A stretch of 64,000 bases of DNA. It comes from Echinometra lucunter (taxonomy: Eukaryota; Echinodermata; Echinoidea; Camarodonta; Echinometridae). The DNA lies in the NCBI GenBank assembly GCA_029962745.1, contig CM057151.1, positions 35,573,624 to 35,637,623 of the forward strand. The letters are read 5' to 3'. Positions 22,334 to 34,329 of this stretch are shown here, piece after piece. Position 1 is the first letter of the stretch. Each line of letters starts with the position of its first letter. The translations under genes and the position numbers were made by a program. The notes beneath the pieces were generated by a model. It saw only the letters and a program-made list of their open reading frames with translations, made no database searches and was not told where the DNA came from.

Positions 22334-23070
22334 TTAAGCTCTCAGAACGTCTGGAATCTGTATTCGGGTGTCATGTCGACGATACACCAGGTATTTGAGA
22401 ACACCACAACCAACATTCAGTACCAAAGTAAAGATAAAGCAACACGAATAGATGCAACACCAGGGTATGCAGCACAGCATGCTGCAAAAAATCCCACAGC
22501 GGCCCATGTATGACTCCAAGCGTTCACGGGTCTTGTCGATGACATTCTTCTTCTTCTTGAACGATATCCACAGAGAATGGCTTCCATCCTTGAGCCACGT
22601 CAAGGACCAACTGCATTCTACATGTTCTGTGGCTTTTAATATGAGCATGGCAGGTAAACAGACAAACATGAGGATGCATTGTACAAACTTGTGGAAATGA
22701 TGGAGAGGGGAATCGTTCTCTACGGGTTCGTAGACACGTCGAATAACAGCGGGAATTCGTGATATTTCAGAAACACCCTTCGATATTAAACGTTTCAAAC
22801 TATCAGTTACCCAATGGTAAGTTTCTGACTGAACTCTACACTGACGCACAAAGACTTCAAGCTGTGTCCAATCTTCCTCGTCCAAGTCCACCTGGTTGTC
22901 AAGTCTCCCACAGATCATAGCCAGATTAGAGCATTTGAAGGTGGTGGCTTGTTTGCCCCGGAAACTGTCCATGTAGGTTTCTTTGATCCTGGCATGGTCT
23001 CCAGATGAAGAGCCAGCTCGTCCCATGGGCCAGGGAAAGTCGTGTGCAATGACGCAGACATTGCCTTTTC
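22334..23070 (-). CDS. Copy B, exon 2 of the unrecognised family
   Basis: The exon starts after an AAAG acceptor, completes the split glycine, and reads GKGNVCVIAHDFPWPMGRAG, SSSGDHARIKE, MICGRLDNQVDLDEEDWTQL. The conserved domain then stops. About 170 residues follow that are specific to this copy. They include a hydrophobic stretch FVQCILMFVCLPAMLIL, a Lys-rich segment (FKKKKNVIDK) and a very Cys-rich hydrophobic region (CGIFCSMLCCIPWCCIYSCC...). With exon 1 the protein is about 333 residues. The intron is only about 316 bp, against about 1.3 kb in C1 and C2. The reading frame is intact and I found no known family. Confidence 0.72.
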
Positions 23071-23386
23071 CTTTATCATGTCAAGAAAATACAAGATATA
23101 GAAAAGTGATCCACCTTTAAAATTATCGTTTAAAAGCCATTTTCTGATACGAATTGAAACATTCAACAACAACTAGAAAATCTCCCCTACTATTTCTCAT
23201 TCATTTTAAGTTGTGTTTATTTTTTCGCATTGACATTTGGTAGACTAAACAACAATTCCAAAAAGCCCCCGAGATTACTTTCTCAAAATTACTCAAGCCT
23301 TTATTCTAGACTGTCAAAAGGAATATTTTGCGTTTGCTTGCAAAGTTAGACATATAATTAAAAATATATTAATTTCCTGTTCATAC

Positions 23387-23669
23387 CAAAAACTTGTCTG
23401 ACATGAGGCAGAAAGACATCATAAAGAGCATCCATGACATCAGTGATGGCAGAGCGACGATTGTTGATAGAATGACAGATAATCACACCATCAAGTCCTT
23501 CACTTGAAAGACGAAAACTATCCAGGTCATTGTATGGCAGTTCTATGAATCGGACTGTTACATTGGCAAGTCTTGAAACCTGAGCAATGAAAGCCTTGAT
23601 GTTAGACCTCAATGCTGATGTACATATTCCTATCGTAACCGGTCTCTCCATGGGGGATGACTTCTCAAT
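23387..23669 (-). CDS. Copy B, exon 1 of the unrecognised family
   Basis: A 283-nt exon that ends at a GTATGAAC donor and is preceded by CTATAG. It encodes ERPVTIGICTSALRSNIKAF, FIELPYNDLDSFRLS, LDGVIICHSINNRR and DALYDVFLPHVRQVF. The first ATG (at 23651) lies six codons inside the exon. Codons before it (IEKSSP) align one to one with the MEKPPP start of copy A, so translation may begin in an upstream exon. The left edge of duplication unit 1 falls just past this exon's donor. Confidence 0.75.
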
Positions 23670-26292
23670 CTATAGATCGGAAATTGAAGTTTGAGAGATT
23701 TAAAAATATGCAATCTGAATTCAAGGACTACTTGCAATTCGACACGCATTAGGATCAACATCGTGATAACGATCATCATCGTCAAGATAAGATCTGAAAA
23801 GGACTTGGCAGAGACAATGAACAGCTCTAGGAAAACATAGGCTAATAATCTAGGTAACGTGAATGTGTTATTGACAAAGTGACAACAAACACACTCTTCT
23901 TTTTTTTTTACTTTGCAAGCAGTTGTGTTAAAGAATGCAGATATGAATAATCACTAACACAATAAAGACCCCCTCCCCCGTAACACACAAACCCACAAGC
24001 ACCGACACTCCAGACGTTAACGTATTACAAAAAAATTATAGCAGAAATTGTTTGGGCCATTCTCAGTCACGTGTTTGACCAAAATCCTTAAAAATAATAG
24101 ATTTAAACTTAAATTGTCACTACACACTTCACAAAAAGTAACTAACCACTTTGTTTTTGGATCATAAGTCAAATATGGTGTTGATTGGTTGGAGTATTTT
24201 GAAAAAAAAAATTAATTCCAAACATTTTGACATTTCATTTGCTGAAATTGAATAGAATGTGAGTGTGATGGCGATTCATATGCAAATACCCCCAAAATAA
24301 AAGTTGCAGCAATCCCCGTTGATATGGCAGTGTCTGTTCACAGAATGGGTTTCCGGCTATCAGCCCTGATAGCAGAGACTGGTAAATATTGCGTCATATT
24401 TACGTCTTTAAGACGTCATTCTGCAACAGCACAAGAACCTAAAACAGACAGATGAAGGTATGATGTATTTTTGTACTTTCGATGGTTTTTCAACTTAGTT
24501 TTGTCGGTAAAAGTTCGATTGCAGCATAGAAGCCGTAGTAAACGGGAGCCCTAAATCTTACCCTATTTACAAAGTCATGTTTTCACTCATTAAATTTTAC
24601 GCCAAAGTACATAGTGATAATGTTTCTTGACTTCAAAGTCCTTTCTGTTGATGTTTTTACCCACTGGCGACGAATTCCTTCACATTGCTTACGGAAACCT
24701 GTGTAGGGAGTACGGCTTCTCACACAAACAGGCTTCATGAGTCAAAAGCGAGTGAATTTCGCACTCAGCTTCCAAGTTTTAAACTTTCTCTAATTCTTGT
24801 GGCATTTGAGCACCGCACAGCTGCGACCTGAACTTCCCTGATAATTTCTCACTGCAAATATTAAAATAAATCTGCATATACTGGTCAAAATAGACAAAAA
24901 ATCGAACGAATGTACATAACGCGCTATTGACTCGTGTACTATAACAGTTGGAGCGCCCACCGCAGTATGTCGAACTGTGTCGAACAGTCTGCTGCCCTCT
25001 TGCGTTGTGAAATTGGTCTATACACTCAACTGTTGCCATTTTCCAGACAGCCAATATTCAAAAGTGGCATGATATTAAGAAAGAGTTAGACAAAGCTCTA
25101 CATTTCATGATTGAGTTGTCACTCTCTTAATAAACTGTTGACAAATATGAGGTGTTATGAGGAGTACTGGTACATGTTTTAAAGCCCAGAGAGAAAAATT
25201 ACTTCTTATGATAATGATCAATCACGCGTAATTCCATTTCTTTGTAAAACCTTTTATGTTTAAAACAAAATATGCACTTGATAACCATGGGAATAGTGCT
25301 CATAAGTATTTTGAAGGAAGACCAATATGTGTTCAACTGGGCGTTGGGGGGGTGGAAGAGCAGGGGGACACCCCCCATTTTTTTAAGGATGGGGGCACAC
25401 AATATATGTCCCTCCCAATAAAAAAATCGGAAAAACCTGAAAAAAGCAATAAGGTATGTTCCCTTCTTAGCGAATTTGGGGTAAGTGTCCGCCCCCTCAA
25501 AAAAAAAAAAAAAAAACTGAACTGATGTGCAAGCTAGTAACTAAAATTTCCCATTATAAATGAAAACAAATCTGCACTTTTTCACAGGGTATGAATAATT
25601 TTTAATGCAAATATATAGATCTTCTCTTTACCCTCGATCCCTCTTCTTCCGTGCATTTAGCAGAATACGGAGGGGAGGGGCAGGGGGACACTCCCCTTCT
25701 GTGCGTTTTTAAAACTTTTATTATTTTCATCATGCACCACAGAAATCTAGTAGGCCTAAATCATATCATTATGGATTTCTACATTACGCTATCCCTTGAT
25801 TGAAGTTCTCTAGGATTCTTTAGCTCATGCTGCCTATTTTACCTTTGTCATTTATGATACTCTTCACGGTAGTAAACATTTTTTTTTAAAATTGCCCAAA
25901 CCGCTAGTTTTTCTAGACACTCCACTGCCCCTATTGTAGGTCATACTCACCAATTTTCACCATTAATCTCTTCCGCCAGGGTTATAGGCCTATTCTTCAG
26001 AAACACAATCAATGTCACGGAATTCAAGGCGTTGGCTCTGTCGTGAATGGAATAATGGGTACAACTCTCCACGTCACTGAACTTGAAGGGTCAAATTTTG
26101 TGCGAGATATCGATGCACGCGTGCACGCGCACGCCAACGTAGCGAGAACAGCAAGGTCAGCGGGGAATCCCCCGTAGAATAGTCTCGGTTCAGACAACAC
26201 AAAGCAAGATTAAAACTTTATTACACTAAAAATTTTGATTTGCATTCTGCTAATCAGTTTAAATCCAATGCTCGGTTCAAGTAAGGTTCGAT
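23670..26292. other. Unit 1: region upstream of copy B exon 1
   Basis: It holds a GACGTC/TACGTC pair near 24400-24420, one arm of the element that is complete in unit 3 (45430-47053), and poly-C/poly-A tracts near 25345-25517. A 91-codon minus-strand frame at 24779-25054 is absent from unit 3 and is not supported. An upstream exon of copy B, if it exists, should lie here. Confidence 0.45.
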
Positions 26293-26528
26293 CAGGGGCG
26301 GCGCCAGGATATTTTGTTAGGGGGGCAAGAAGACCCATAGGAGAATCTATGGACGTTTTAAATGAACAAATAGGGATATGATAAGGTTACAAGCCCCGGG
26401 CCTCTCTTTCCATGCCCTCTTCTTTGTTCTTTCTTCGCTTTTTACCTCTTTTTCTCCTCTCTTTTTTTGTAATCACTTGAAAAATCATAGGGAAGCATTC
26501 ACCCCCTGCCCCTGTAGCGCCGCCCCTG
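26293..26528. mobile_element. hAT-type MITE, unit 1 copy
   Basis: CAGGGGCGGCGC and GCGCCGCCCCTG are perfect inverted ends. They are flanked by an 8-bp duplication GGTTCGAT / GGTTCGAG (26285-26292, 26529-26536; one mismatch). The unit 3 copy has a perfect duplication. CAGGG ends and 8-bp duplications indicate hAT. The 236-bp element has no coding capacity. Confidence 0.85.
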
Positions 26529-26622
26529 GGTTCGAGTAAAGGAAATCTGGGTCTCTAACTTCTTTTCTTAAAACTCAACTTTAGACCAAGGGGCGGGTTT
26601 AAATAGAATGCGCGCAGGCTTA

Positions 26623-26857
26623 TACACTCTTAAAAATTCCGGGTCAGATTGACCTGGAAAAGAGTCCATAGGGGCCACACTCTGTTCCGGGTCGAAAAGG
26701 GCCCGAAATATGGTCATGAAGACTTGTATCTGGGTCACATTTGACTTTATTCCAGGTCATTTTTACCTTATTCCGGGTCATCTTGTGACCCGGAATGGAG
26801 TGTGGCCCCAACGCTCTCTTTCCTGGGTCAGTCTGACTCTGAATTTTTAAGAGTGTA
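26623..26857. mobile_element. Tc1/mariner-like MITE, unit 1 copy
   Basis: TA-CACTCTTAAAAATTC and GAATTTTTAAGAGTG-TA are inverted ends with TA borders. Just inside are mirrored CCGGGTCAGATTGACC / GGTCAGTCTGACTC and CACTCTGTTCCGGGTC / GACCCGGAATGGAGTG. It is the same family as 13614-14116. Confidence 0.85.
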
Positions 26858-26929
26858 GGCTACACTTTTCTGTCAAAACTAACCAGTAACATAGGCCCGA
26901 CTATTTAAGAAAAAACACAGTTTTAAAAC

Positions 26930-27325
26930 CAATCCTTCTCATTGCTTCAGCAGAATCATAAATTTGGATGGTACTCTCTGGAATTGCCGGAGAGACAAAT
27001 CACTCTTCTAGGAGATACAGTGGATCACAATGTATTGAAGTGCATTAAATTAACACTCAAAAAAATTAATTCAAAACATTATTGGAGTCGATTTCCCTTT
27101 TAAAGCGGAAATGATTAAGTTCAAAACGAAGCGATCTCTGGCCAATGTGATACCTCAAAGAATTTCAGCTTTTCATGCACAAAGAGACTATGGGCATATA
27201 AGCATGATAGCTACTACCAAACCACCTTTTCTTCGTGTGCATTCGTTGAAGGAGTGTATTTCTTACACGTCTTAAAAGCTTCAGAAGTTAAAATTTTTTG
27301 ATATATCAGCTCGAGACGAAATTAT
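26930..27325 (+). pseudogene. Frameshifted version of the 129-codon open frame seen in unit 3
   Basis: It corresponds to 53870-54259. Here an extra A in the A-run near 27057 and other small changes break the frame. I do not recognise the product. It could be a relic exon or chance open sequence. Confidence 0.3.
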
Positions 27326-27329
27326 AAAC

Positions 27330-30300
27330 ACACGGTACACACCACACATCTTATTCACTGTCAATGATAACACTTTACTATAAGTTTTTAAAAAATAACC
27401 CAAACAATAATGAGGAAACAAAACAAAAGGGTCAAGGGACATTTTGATTATCAAAATATTATGTCTTTATTTGATGATCTATTCTCTAACATTAATTTTG
27501 CTCAGGGCTTTGATACATCTAAGATATAAGGTTAAAGTATCAGGTTAAGATTGGGTTTTGTGTTGTATGGGTTGAGTATAATGTCAGATTTAGGGCTAAA
27601 GTTAAGAACTCATGTGTGATTAAAGTTGACTATGAAGCAACTTTTGTCAGGGCATGCCTCCTCCCACCCCCCTCCCCTTTCCAGGACCATAAAAAGAAAA
27701 GGTTAATGAAAGAAAAGCGAAAAAAGAATGAAAAGAAGAGAAAGAGAGAAAACATAAAGGAAAGATTTTACCTTGCTACTTTTGTCATATTGATTCAATA
27801 GGCATTATCAATTGTACATTGTATGCCGTCAAGCCTTTTATTTATGTCGAACGCTTATATAATAGGCCTATTGTTTTTCGTCATTGTTTCGTCTCTCTAC
27901 ACCAAATGTAAACAATCTATATAATTTTTTTAAAAACCGCTGTCTCTATAAAGTCATTCTAGAAAAATTGCGCTTCAGTTCATCTTTTATTCTTTCATGA
28001 TATCTAAATAGCTTGATTTTCACAGTATCCTCTCCAAGGTTCTGATATAACCCTTTTGAAAGAATATTTTTTGGACACGATTTTCTTCATTGGGTTGCAA
28101 ATTTACTCCCAGATAGAAACCAGCCCCATCGCTATAGGTTTTATCGTTATTATTTATTTTTTGTAATTTGTGCTTTATTGATCCTTTGCATTTCAAAAGA
28201 AACATAACATCAACACTACATTAGGCATAAGCTATCCTATAAGCTTGATACAATATCATAAAAAGACTTACAAAACTGAAGGAAGAGGAGATGAAGATGA
28301 GAGATATCTTACCAGATATAGCTACCATCATTCGGGGAGAGTGAGGGGCGTCACTATGCCAGCAATATTCCAAGCTAAAGCTTCCGAAGGGAATTTTGCA
28401 AAAATTTTATTATAATTATTTAGTTAAGGTTAACTTGAAAGCCGCCAAATGCATTGTCTGTATGTTGATTTAATGCTACCTAACCAAATAAGAGAACTTA
28501 GAAAGAGAAGATCTTAATCAATTAAGGAAACCCTGGATACAAGTCAATTTTAATGAAAAGAGGGGATAAAGAGAAGCAATTCAAAAAAGTTAGATCAAAA
28601 TCGGTTACCAAATGAGAAAGTTATGAAATTTTTAAGAGTTTTGATTAACTTTCTGTGGCAATCCTATACAAATTGGCAATATTACTTCAAAATGGCAGGT
28701 TTTTGTGGACAACTCATGGAGTTAAATCCGGAGAACGTATGTAACTCTATGGGACAACTCTACATATTTTCTATGTTCACAAAATTTCAGACTTTATCCA
28801 AATGATCTCTCAAATTGCTGCTTGTCTCCTTCTTAGCTCAAGATATATCGTGGGAAAATGTATTTGACACTACATAATGGTTGAGTTCACAAAGAGACAA
28901 GTTGCACCGTGGGGAAATAATGGAGAAAATCTGAAATTTTGTGTACAAAACATAATGTAACAAAGTACACAGCACTGACGATCGATATTGACTGATTGAT
29001 TTTTATTCACAGCAAACAAAACTAAAACATATTATATAATATGTTGAAGAAATACAAAGTGTTGATAAATGGGATAAGAAAATAGCTCCAGTGCTGGTCC
29101 CTCTCAAACACTATTAAAGTAGGTGTCCAACTGAAATATATGACAATATTTACATCTAGAATACAGTGGGCTATATACAGAGCAATATCAGTATTTTCAG
29201 TCGTACAGTTAACATGGTTAATGACATTCATAGACAGATGAATACAATTATAGCCAATGATTGCACTTTTATCTCATTCGCAGAACCTGACCTTTGGATA
29301 TTCTATCCAGTCCCTTCGTTTTATCAGCTACTTAAAGACGCTAGGTCGTGGGCTTTCATGGGGAATGGATCATAATTTGCTGACACCAGAGTTTGTGAAA
29401 AATACCTGTAATATAGCTGCATTTCTGGAGCACAGCAACACAAGCTGTCCCACCACAAACATTCTTCGGCCTGCTTCGGGCACTCTCGGGCCAGGGAAAG
29501 TGAGATAATGACTTTGCCATATGGGGAAAGGGTGAAGTATGCAGGCCATTACATAAGGTCTGTTGGTCATAAAACTCACAGTGATGGACAACACCTGTTA
29601 CTGGGTAAGCACCCATGGTGTCAAATTCCCAATGAAAGCCCACGACCTATTGTCTTTAAGAATGAATTCAGAATATATTTTAATAATATACGTTATTACA
29701 TAATCATGACTCTGTAATGTTAGATATATACTGCCCATATTGGACCACGACTGTGCTCTTAAGACTATTAAAGGCAGTTGAATCTTGCGTCATATCATTT
29801 GCCTAAATGTATGTAAATCCAGTATTTCCAGTTTTTCATAGAAAAAATGGCATATTCTCATGATTTCTCGCTAGTTTTCCTGATGCTTGTACACTTCATT
29901 TAGTAAAATGAAACCTTGTTCAGATGAAAGAAATGAAGAAAAATATTAAGGTTAATGACAAATACAAAGTATACACTCCTATATGGGATGTTTTTGAAAA
30001 TGCAACGAGACTTTATATGATCATATCTTTAAATGTACACAAAACTTTGTACAAGCCTTCAAATTGATTAAAGTTCAGCAATAAATGCCAAACACTGATT
30101 TTATGATATTCTGATAAAGGATATCAATATGAACATTTGCCAACATACCCTTAAGGTTTCTTGATATAATTTGAATTCATTTTTGATGGCCACTATGCAT
30201 CCATAAAAAGAGTTGCTGAAGACACTAAATCACTTTAGTGTTATATGTAGAAGAGATATTTTTTGATCCTTAATACCCCATTGCAACTAGAATGGAGGTT

Positions 30301-31870
30301 AATTTGAGAGCTTACCACTCAAATTACTATGTACACATAAGCATATCATGAACTAATGCTGTTCAAACTGAAATATTTCTAACATCTGAAAAAATACTTT
30401 ATTTAAGAAAAACAAAAAAAAAAGATAACTTTGTAGTTTTCATTTGGATCACCGTAAAATTCAAAAGAAATTTAGGCGGTGTTACTGAAATATCATCCAC
30501 GACCTTTTCATTGAGGATGGTTTTATACTTTTTAAAGATGTTGCCAATCAAACTCTTGTTTATTTTCTTCAAGACATTATACATGCCATTTCTTCTTGAA
30601 AATCTAAGCCCTTACAGTTACAAAAATAAAGTTTTATTTCACGTTAACATTCATGATGCTTTCCATGGAGTTTCAAAAATCTCACCAAATCTTAGCATGT
30701 TATAATCTCTGAAATAATATGAGAAAGAAAAAATAGTAAGTCATTTACAGTATAACTTTTAGACAAATATTGAGGTTGGTGGCGTGATTAAAATAATTCA
30801 AATCATGCATGTGCAGAATTAGGCATTTCCACCTCTTCTATGTCTTTGCTGATTTACTAACAAGAAAGCTCTGATAAGACTGCAGTGAAGTTACAACTAT
30901 CCCGGCTATCGATGATATCAAACAAACATACTTAAATAACGAGTGCTCTCGCACAGACATGCAAGAGCAAATACGTGTGTATTATATCTCGCTGGGGCGA
31001 CAAACCTCGTATCTCAAAAATGTTGAATGTTCAGGAGTAAAAAAAAAAAAAAAAAAAAAAAAACCTGGCTTCCTTATAATATTATAGCACTAGCGCCTAA
31101 GGAGGCGGTCAAGTTTCGCTTGTAGCCTAATCTTTGCAGATGGACACATGAGCGTTTGAAAGTATATTTAAGTGTTCCTAGCTATAACATTATGAAAAGA
31201 AATAAATTTCACCAAAAACTGAGATACAAGGTGTTGTCACCCCTATATAGGTAGGTAAAAATTGCACCTACATTATCGAGAATACTGTTTCAAAATCATA
31301 TAAACTCTTATAAAATTTAATCCTTCTAGATTAAAGTTTCACAGAATTTGATAACGAACATCGAATTTTACAGTCTCACGATGATATTAAACTGCTATTT
31401 CACATATCCTACATATATCACCCTCAATTACCAGGACTTGATTGCAATTAGAAAAGCAAGTTCTATTGCATCTAATCCAAATTACAGGAAACACCATTCT
31501 GAGGCGTGTAACACTAACTGATTAATGGAGGTGATGGGATTTTCACACAACCGGGGGTGTGGGGCCTTTAATGTATTTGTGCAGCTTCAAGTACCTTACG
31601 TTGCATGGGTATCTCCCGTAGCCCTTTAAGGGGGGCAGTTGGTAGGTGCATGGTTGGACGTTGCTTAAAATACGGAAAACTACAAACACAGGGGCAAATG
31701 ACAACCGAAAAACAACAGAAGAAAGAGTCAGCACAATATCAGACTTCGGAAATATGTTTGAGGAATTCATTTGGCGTTCTCTTAACAATCATCATGGCAG
31801 CTGAAAGTTAGGCCTACTATTTTTCTTCCAATGAACTTTCTTAGCCACTGATTTAAAAACTGAACACAAG
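27330..31870. other. Unit 1: long intergenic stretch downstream of copy C1
   Basis: No supported gene. Short open frames (for example 29356-29643, both strands) persist in all three units because the DNA itself is duplicated. Their changes in unit 3 are mostly amino-acid altering, which argues against coding. A poly-A run of about 25 bases lies at 31040-31064. Confidence 0.45.
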
Positions 31871-32760
31871 TTAGGCACCCTTTCGAAAGATATGCAACCA
31901 AAAGCGATGTGGTACACTCCACCAAGGTGCCTTAGACCAGTGAATAACATTACCATCTGAAGCCGTCCTGATTTCTTGTATTTGGTCGTCGGGGCGTTGG
32001 CTGTAGTACACTTTGCCGAGGAAGGGTATAATGACAAAAGTTGCTGCTGCTGCTACCAAGTATTTGCCAACACTGTAGAAAAATCTCCATACCAGGGAGA
32101 CGGCAAACCAATTAGAATTGAAAACAAATCGAAAAGGAATGAAACATATCCAGTAAACTAGTCCGGAGAGACCATTCGAGGAATTTGGGAATTCTAGGGT
32201 CTTGTAGATGACATCCTCTTTGAATGAAGTCCAAACAGCATGACTGGCGTCGTTGGGACTTGTCAAAGACAGAACCATAGCCATCATGTTTTTCGAGACC
32301 TCGAAAGGAAAGCTAATAAGACTAACGACAGAGCCCACAATTCCACGAGAAGCTTGGGTTCTTGGGGCAGCATGAATCGGGGTAGTGTCCCCTCCAGAAG
32401 CAAATGCATCTTTAACAGCCCTACCAAATCTTAACACTACGTAAGATATGCCAGCTATTGCAAACAACAGACCTATGTTCGATTTTGAATCATGCGGCGA
32501 CCCGCTGTGGGATTCCGGCTGAACTTGACACTGGAGCAGAAAGTCCTCAAGCTGCGTCCAGTCTTCTTCGTCCATGTCCACCTGGTTGTCAAGTCTCCCG
32601 CAGATCATAGCCAGACTGGAGCAATTGAAGGTTGTGGGTTGTTCGTACCGGAAGTTGTCCATGTTGGTTTCTTTGATCCTGGCATGGTCTCCAGATGAAG
32701 AGCCAGCTCGTCCCATGGGCCAGGAAAAGTCATGCGCAATGACGCAGACATTGCCTTTTC
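31871..32760 (-). CDS. Copy C1, exon 2 of the unrecognised family; long multi-span variant
   Basis: An intact 890-nt exon after GATGTAG, in frame with exon 1 through the split glycine. The conserved domain ends with NVCVIAHDF (residues about 92-100), MICGRLD (140-146) and DEEDWTQL (152-159). A Ser/His-rich linker follows. The predicted membrane segments are about 184-199 (IGLLFAIAGISYVVL), a hydrophobic stretch at 229-254, and a strongly hydrophobic region at 286-340 (LSGLVYWICFIPFRFVF and YLVAAAATFVIIPFL). The soluble-looking tail ends FRKGA. The total with exon 1 from its first ATG is 384 residues. No enzyme or signalling family was recognised. The design of a cytosolic-looking domain followed by several membrane spans suggests a membrane-tethered sensor or adaptor, which is speculation. 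Confidence 0.75.
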
Positions 32761-33381
32761 CTACATCAGTCAATAAAAATACAATTTAGGAAAAGTATTC
32801 ATTTTTTAAAATGTCTTTCGAAAGCAATTTTCTCATAAGACATGTAATATTTTTAAAAAGCAGACACATAATTGTCCCCTACTACTTCTTATTTTATTCA
32901 ATTTGTTTAATTATATTTTTCACATTGACATGTACTACACATATCAACATCCTCAATCCAGTATTATGTTGTGAAAATGACCCCAACCTTTTTTTCAGAC
33001 ACAAAAGAGATATTGTATCACTTTATCGTCGGTCTGCAGTAAACATAGTATTAAACATTCACGAACATAGTGGTTGATTAAGAGTAGTCCACATCCTAGC
33101 GCATTACTGCCAAGGCAGGACATACAGAAAATATTTACAAAAAAGAGAAACAACTCATAATTACGTCATAGGTCATGATTTGCAAAACTGATCTTTCAGT
33201 TATTATCCTCTACAGTATAATCACGCGCGTGGAGTGTACAAATCAACTGAAATATATACTGTCACAAAATATTATCATCAACATTGATGTTATTATCTTT
33301 ATTACCATCATTATTATTGTTATCATTGATATTATTATTATTATCATTATTATTATACTATTATTTAAAAACATTATTATA

Positions 33382-34005
33382 GGATTTCCCGGCCAAATTC
33401 GCAAATTTGTGATTCAAATTCATTTTCTTTGTATTCAAATTCGCCCAAATTGATTTTGCCATGCAAATTATCCGTCAATTCATATCCATCAAAGCAGTTT
33501 TAAAATTTACAAACCTCTTGAGACCATCAGTAGATGAATGTTGTGTTATTTTATTTATTTATTGTTTGCTTTTGTTTTATTTACAATTGAATCTAAATGT
33601 CCATGGTTATGAAATGAAAAAGAACAGGACATTAAAGACCCGAATAGGAATTGATGAGCGATAAAATGTGTAAACAATCATTTTATATCAACCCTCGAAT
33701 CTAAGTGCTCAAAGTGCTAATTTGAATGCTAAAATGAATTAGAATGCTGGAATGACAACGTCGCGAGGTCAGCAATTAGTGTTGCGCAAAATTGAAAGAC
33801 AAGATCAGTGAAGATTGTGAAAGAAGCTGCTTTTTCATAAATTTGAATGAGAAATAAATGTAGATTCGAAAGAGAATTTATAGATTTGAAAGCTAGTAAT
33901 ACGGATTCGATCCCGAGATACACCTGACAACAGTAAAATCGTTGAATTTGAATGCAAAATAAATTAATTTGAATGACAAACTTGCGAATTTTGCCGGGAA
34001 TCCCC
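33382..34005. mobile_element. TIR element in the C1 intron
   Basis: GGATTTCCCGGCCAAATTCG...TTTGTGATTCAAATT is inverted as AATTTGAATGACAAACTTGCGAATTTTGCCGGGAATCCCC. The terminal repeats are about 60 bp and imperfect. The right end lies only about 40 bp from the exon 1 donor. The C3 intron has a longer version (60360-61673), so this looks like an internal deletion derivative. Confidence 0.75.
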
Positions 34006-34046
34006 GAGCAAATGTCAACAAAAATATATCAATTTTCTGTTTATAC

Positions 34047-34329
34047 CAAAAACTTGTCTGACACGAGGCAGAAAGACATCATAAAGAGCATTCATGACAT
34101 CAGTGATGGCAAAGCGACGATTGTCGATAGAATGACAGATGATCACACCATCAAGTCCTTCACTTGAAAGACGAAAACTATCCAGGTCATTGTATGGCAG
34201 TTCTATGAATCGGACTTTTACATTGGCAAGTCTTGAAACCTTAGCAATGAAAGCATTGATGTTAGACCTCAATGCTGATGTACATATTCCTATCGTAACC
34301 GGTCTCTCCATGGGGGATGACTTCTCAAT
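34047..34329 (-). CDS. Copy C1, exon 1 of the unrecognised family
   Basis: A 283-nt exon with a GTATAAAC donor and preceding CTATAG. The first ATG is at 34311. It encodes the N-terminal half of the conserved domain: VTIGICTS (residues 5-12), FIELPYNDLDSF (35-46), LDGVIICHS (53-61) and DVMNALYDVFLP (71-82). Against copy B the changes include K-to-N near residue 19, T-to-K near residue 32 and N-to-D in the CHSIN motif. The intron to exon 2 is about 1.29 kb and carries a TIR element. Confidence 0.75.

Larger units (their letters stand above)
23362..34021. repeat. Duplication unit 1 (about 10.66 kb)
   Basis: It is nearly identical to 34022-44673 at a constant offset of about 10,651-10,661 bp. 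It spans copy B exon 1, the intergenic region with the two MITEs, copy C1 exon 2 and the C1 intron. Differences from unit 2 are sparse and largely single-base indels, many in homopolymers. Confidence 0.9.

Noticed and set aside
24779..25054. 91-residue minus-strand frame, identical at 35440-35715
   Set aside because: Identity only reflects the near-identical units; the region is missing from unit 3, and no family or splice evidence supports it.
29356..29643. Overlapping frames on both strands conserved in three units (also 40007 and 56304)
   Set aside because: Conservation follows from duplication; the changes in unit 3 are mostly amino-acid altering in the minus frame, which does not look like coding constraint.
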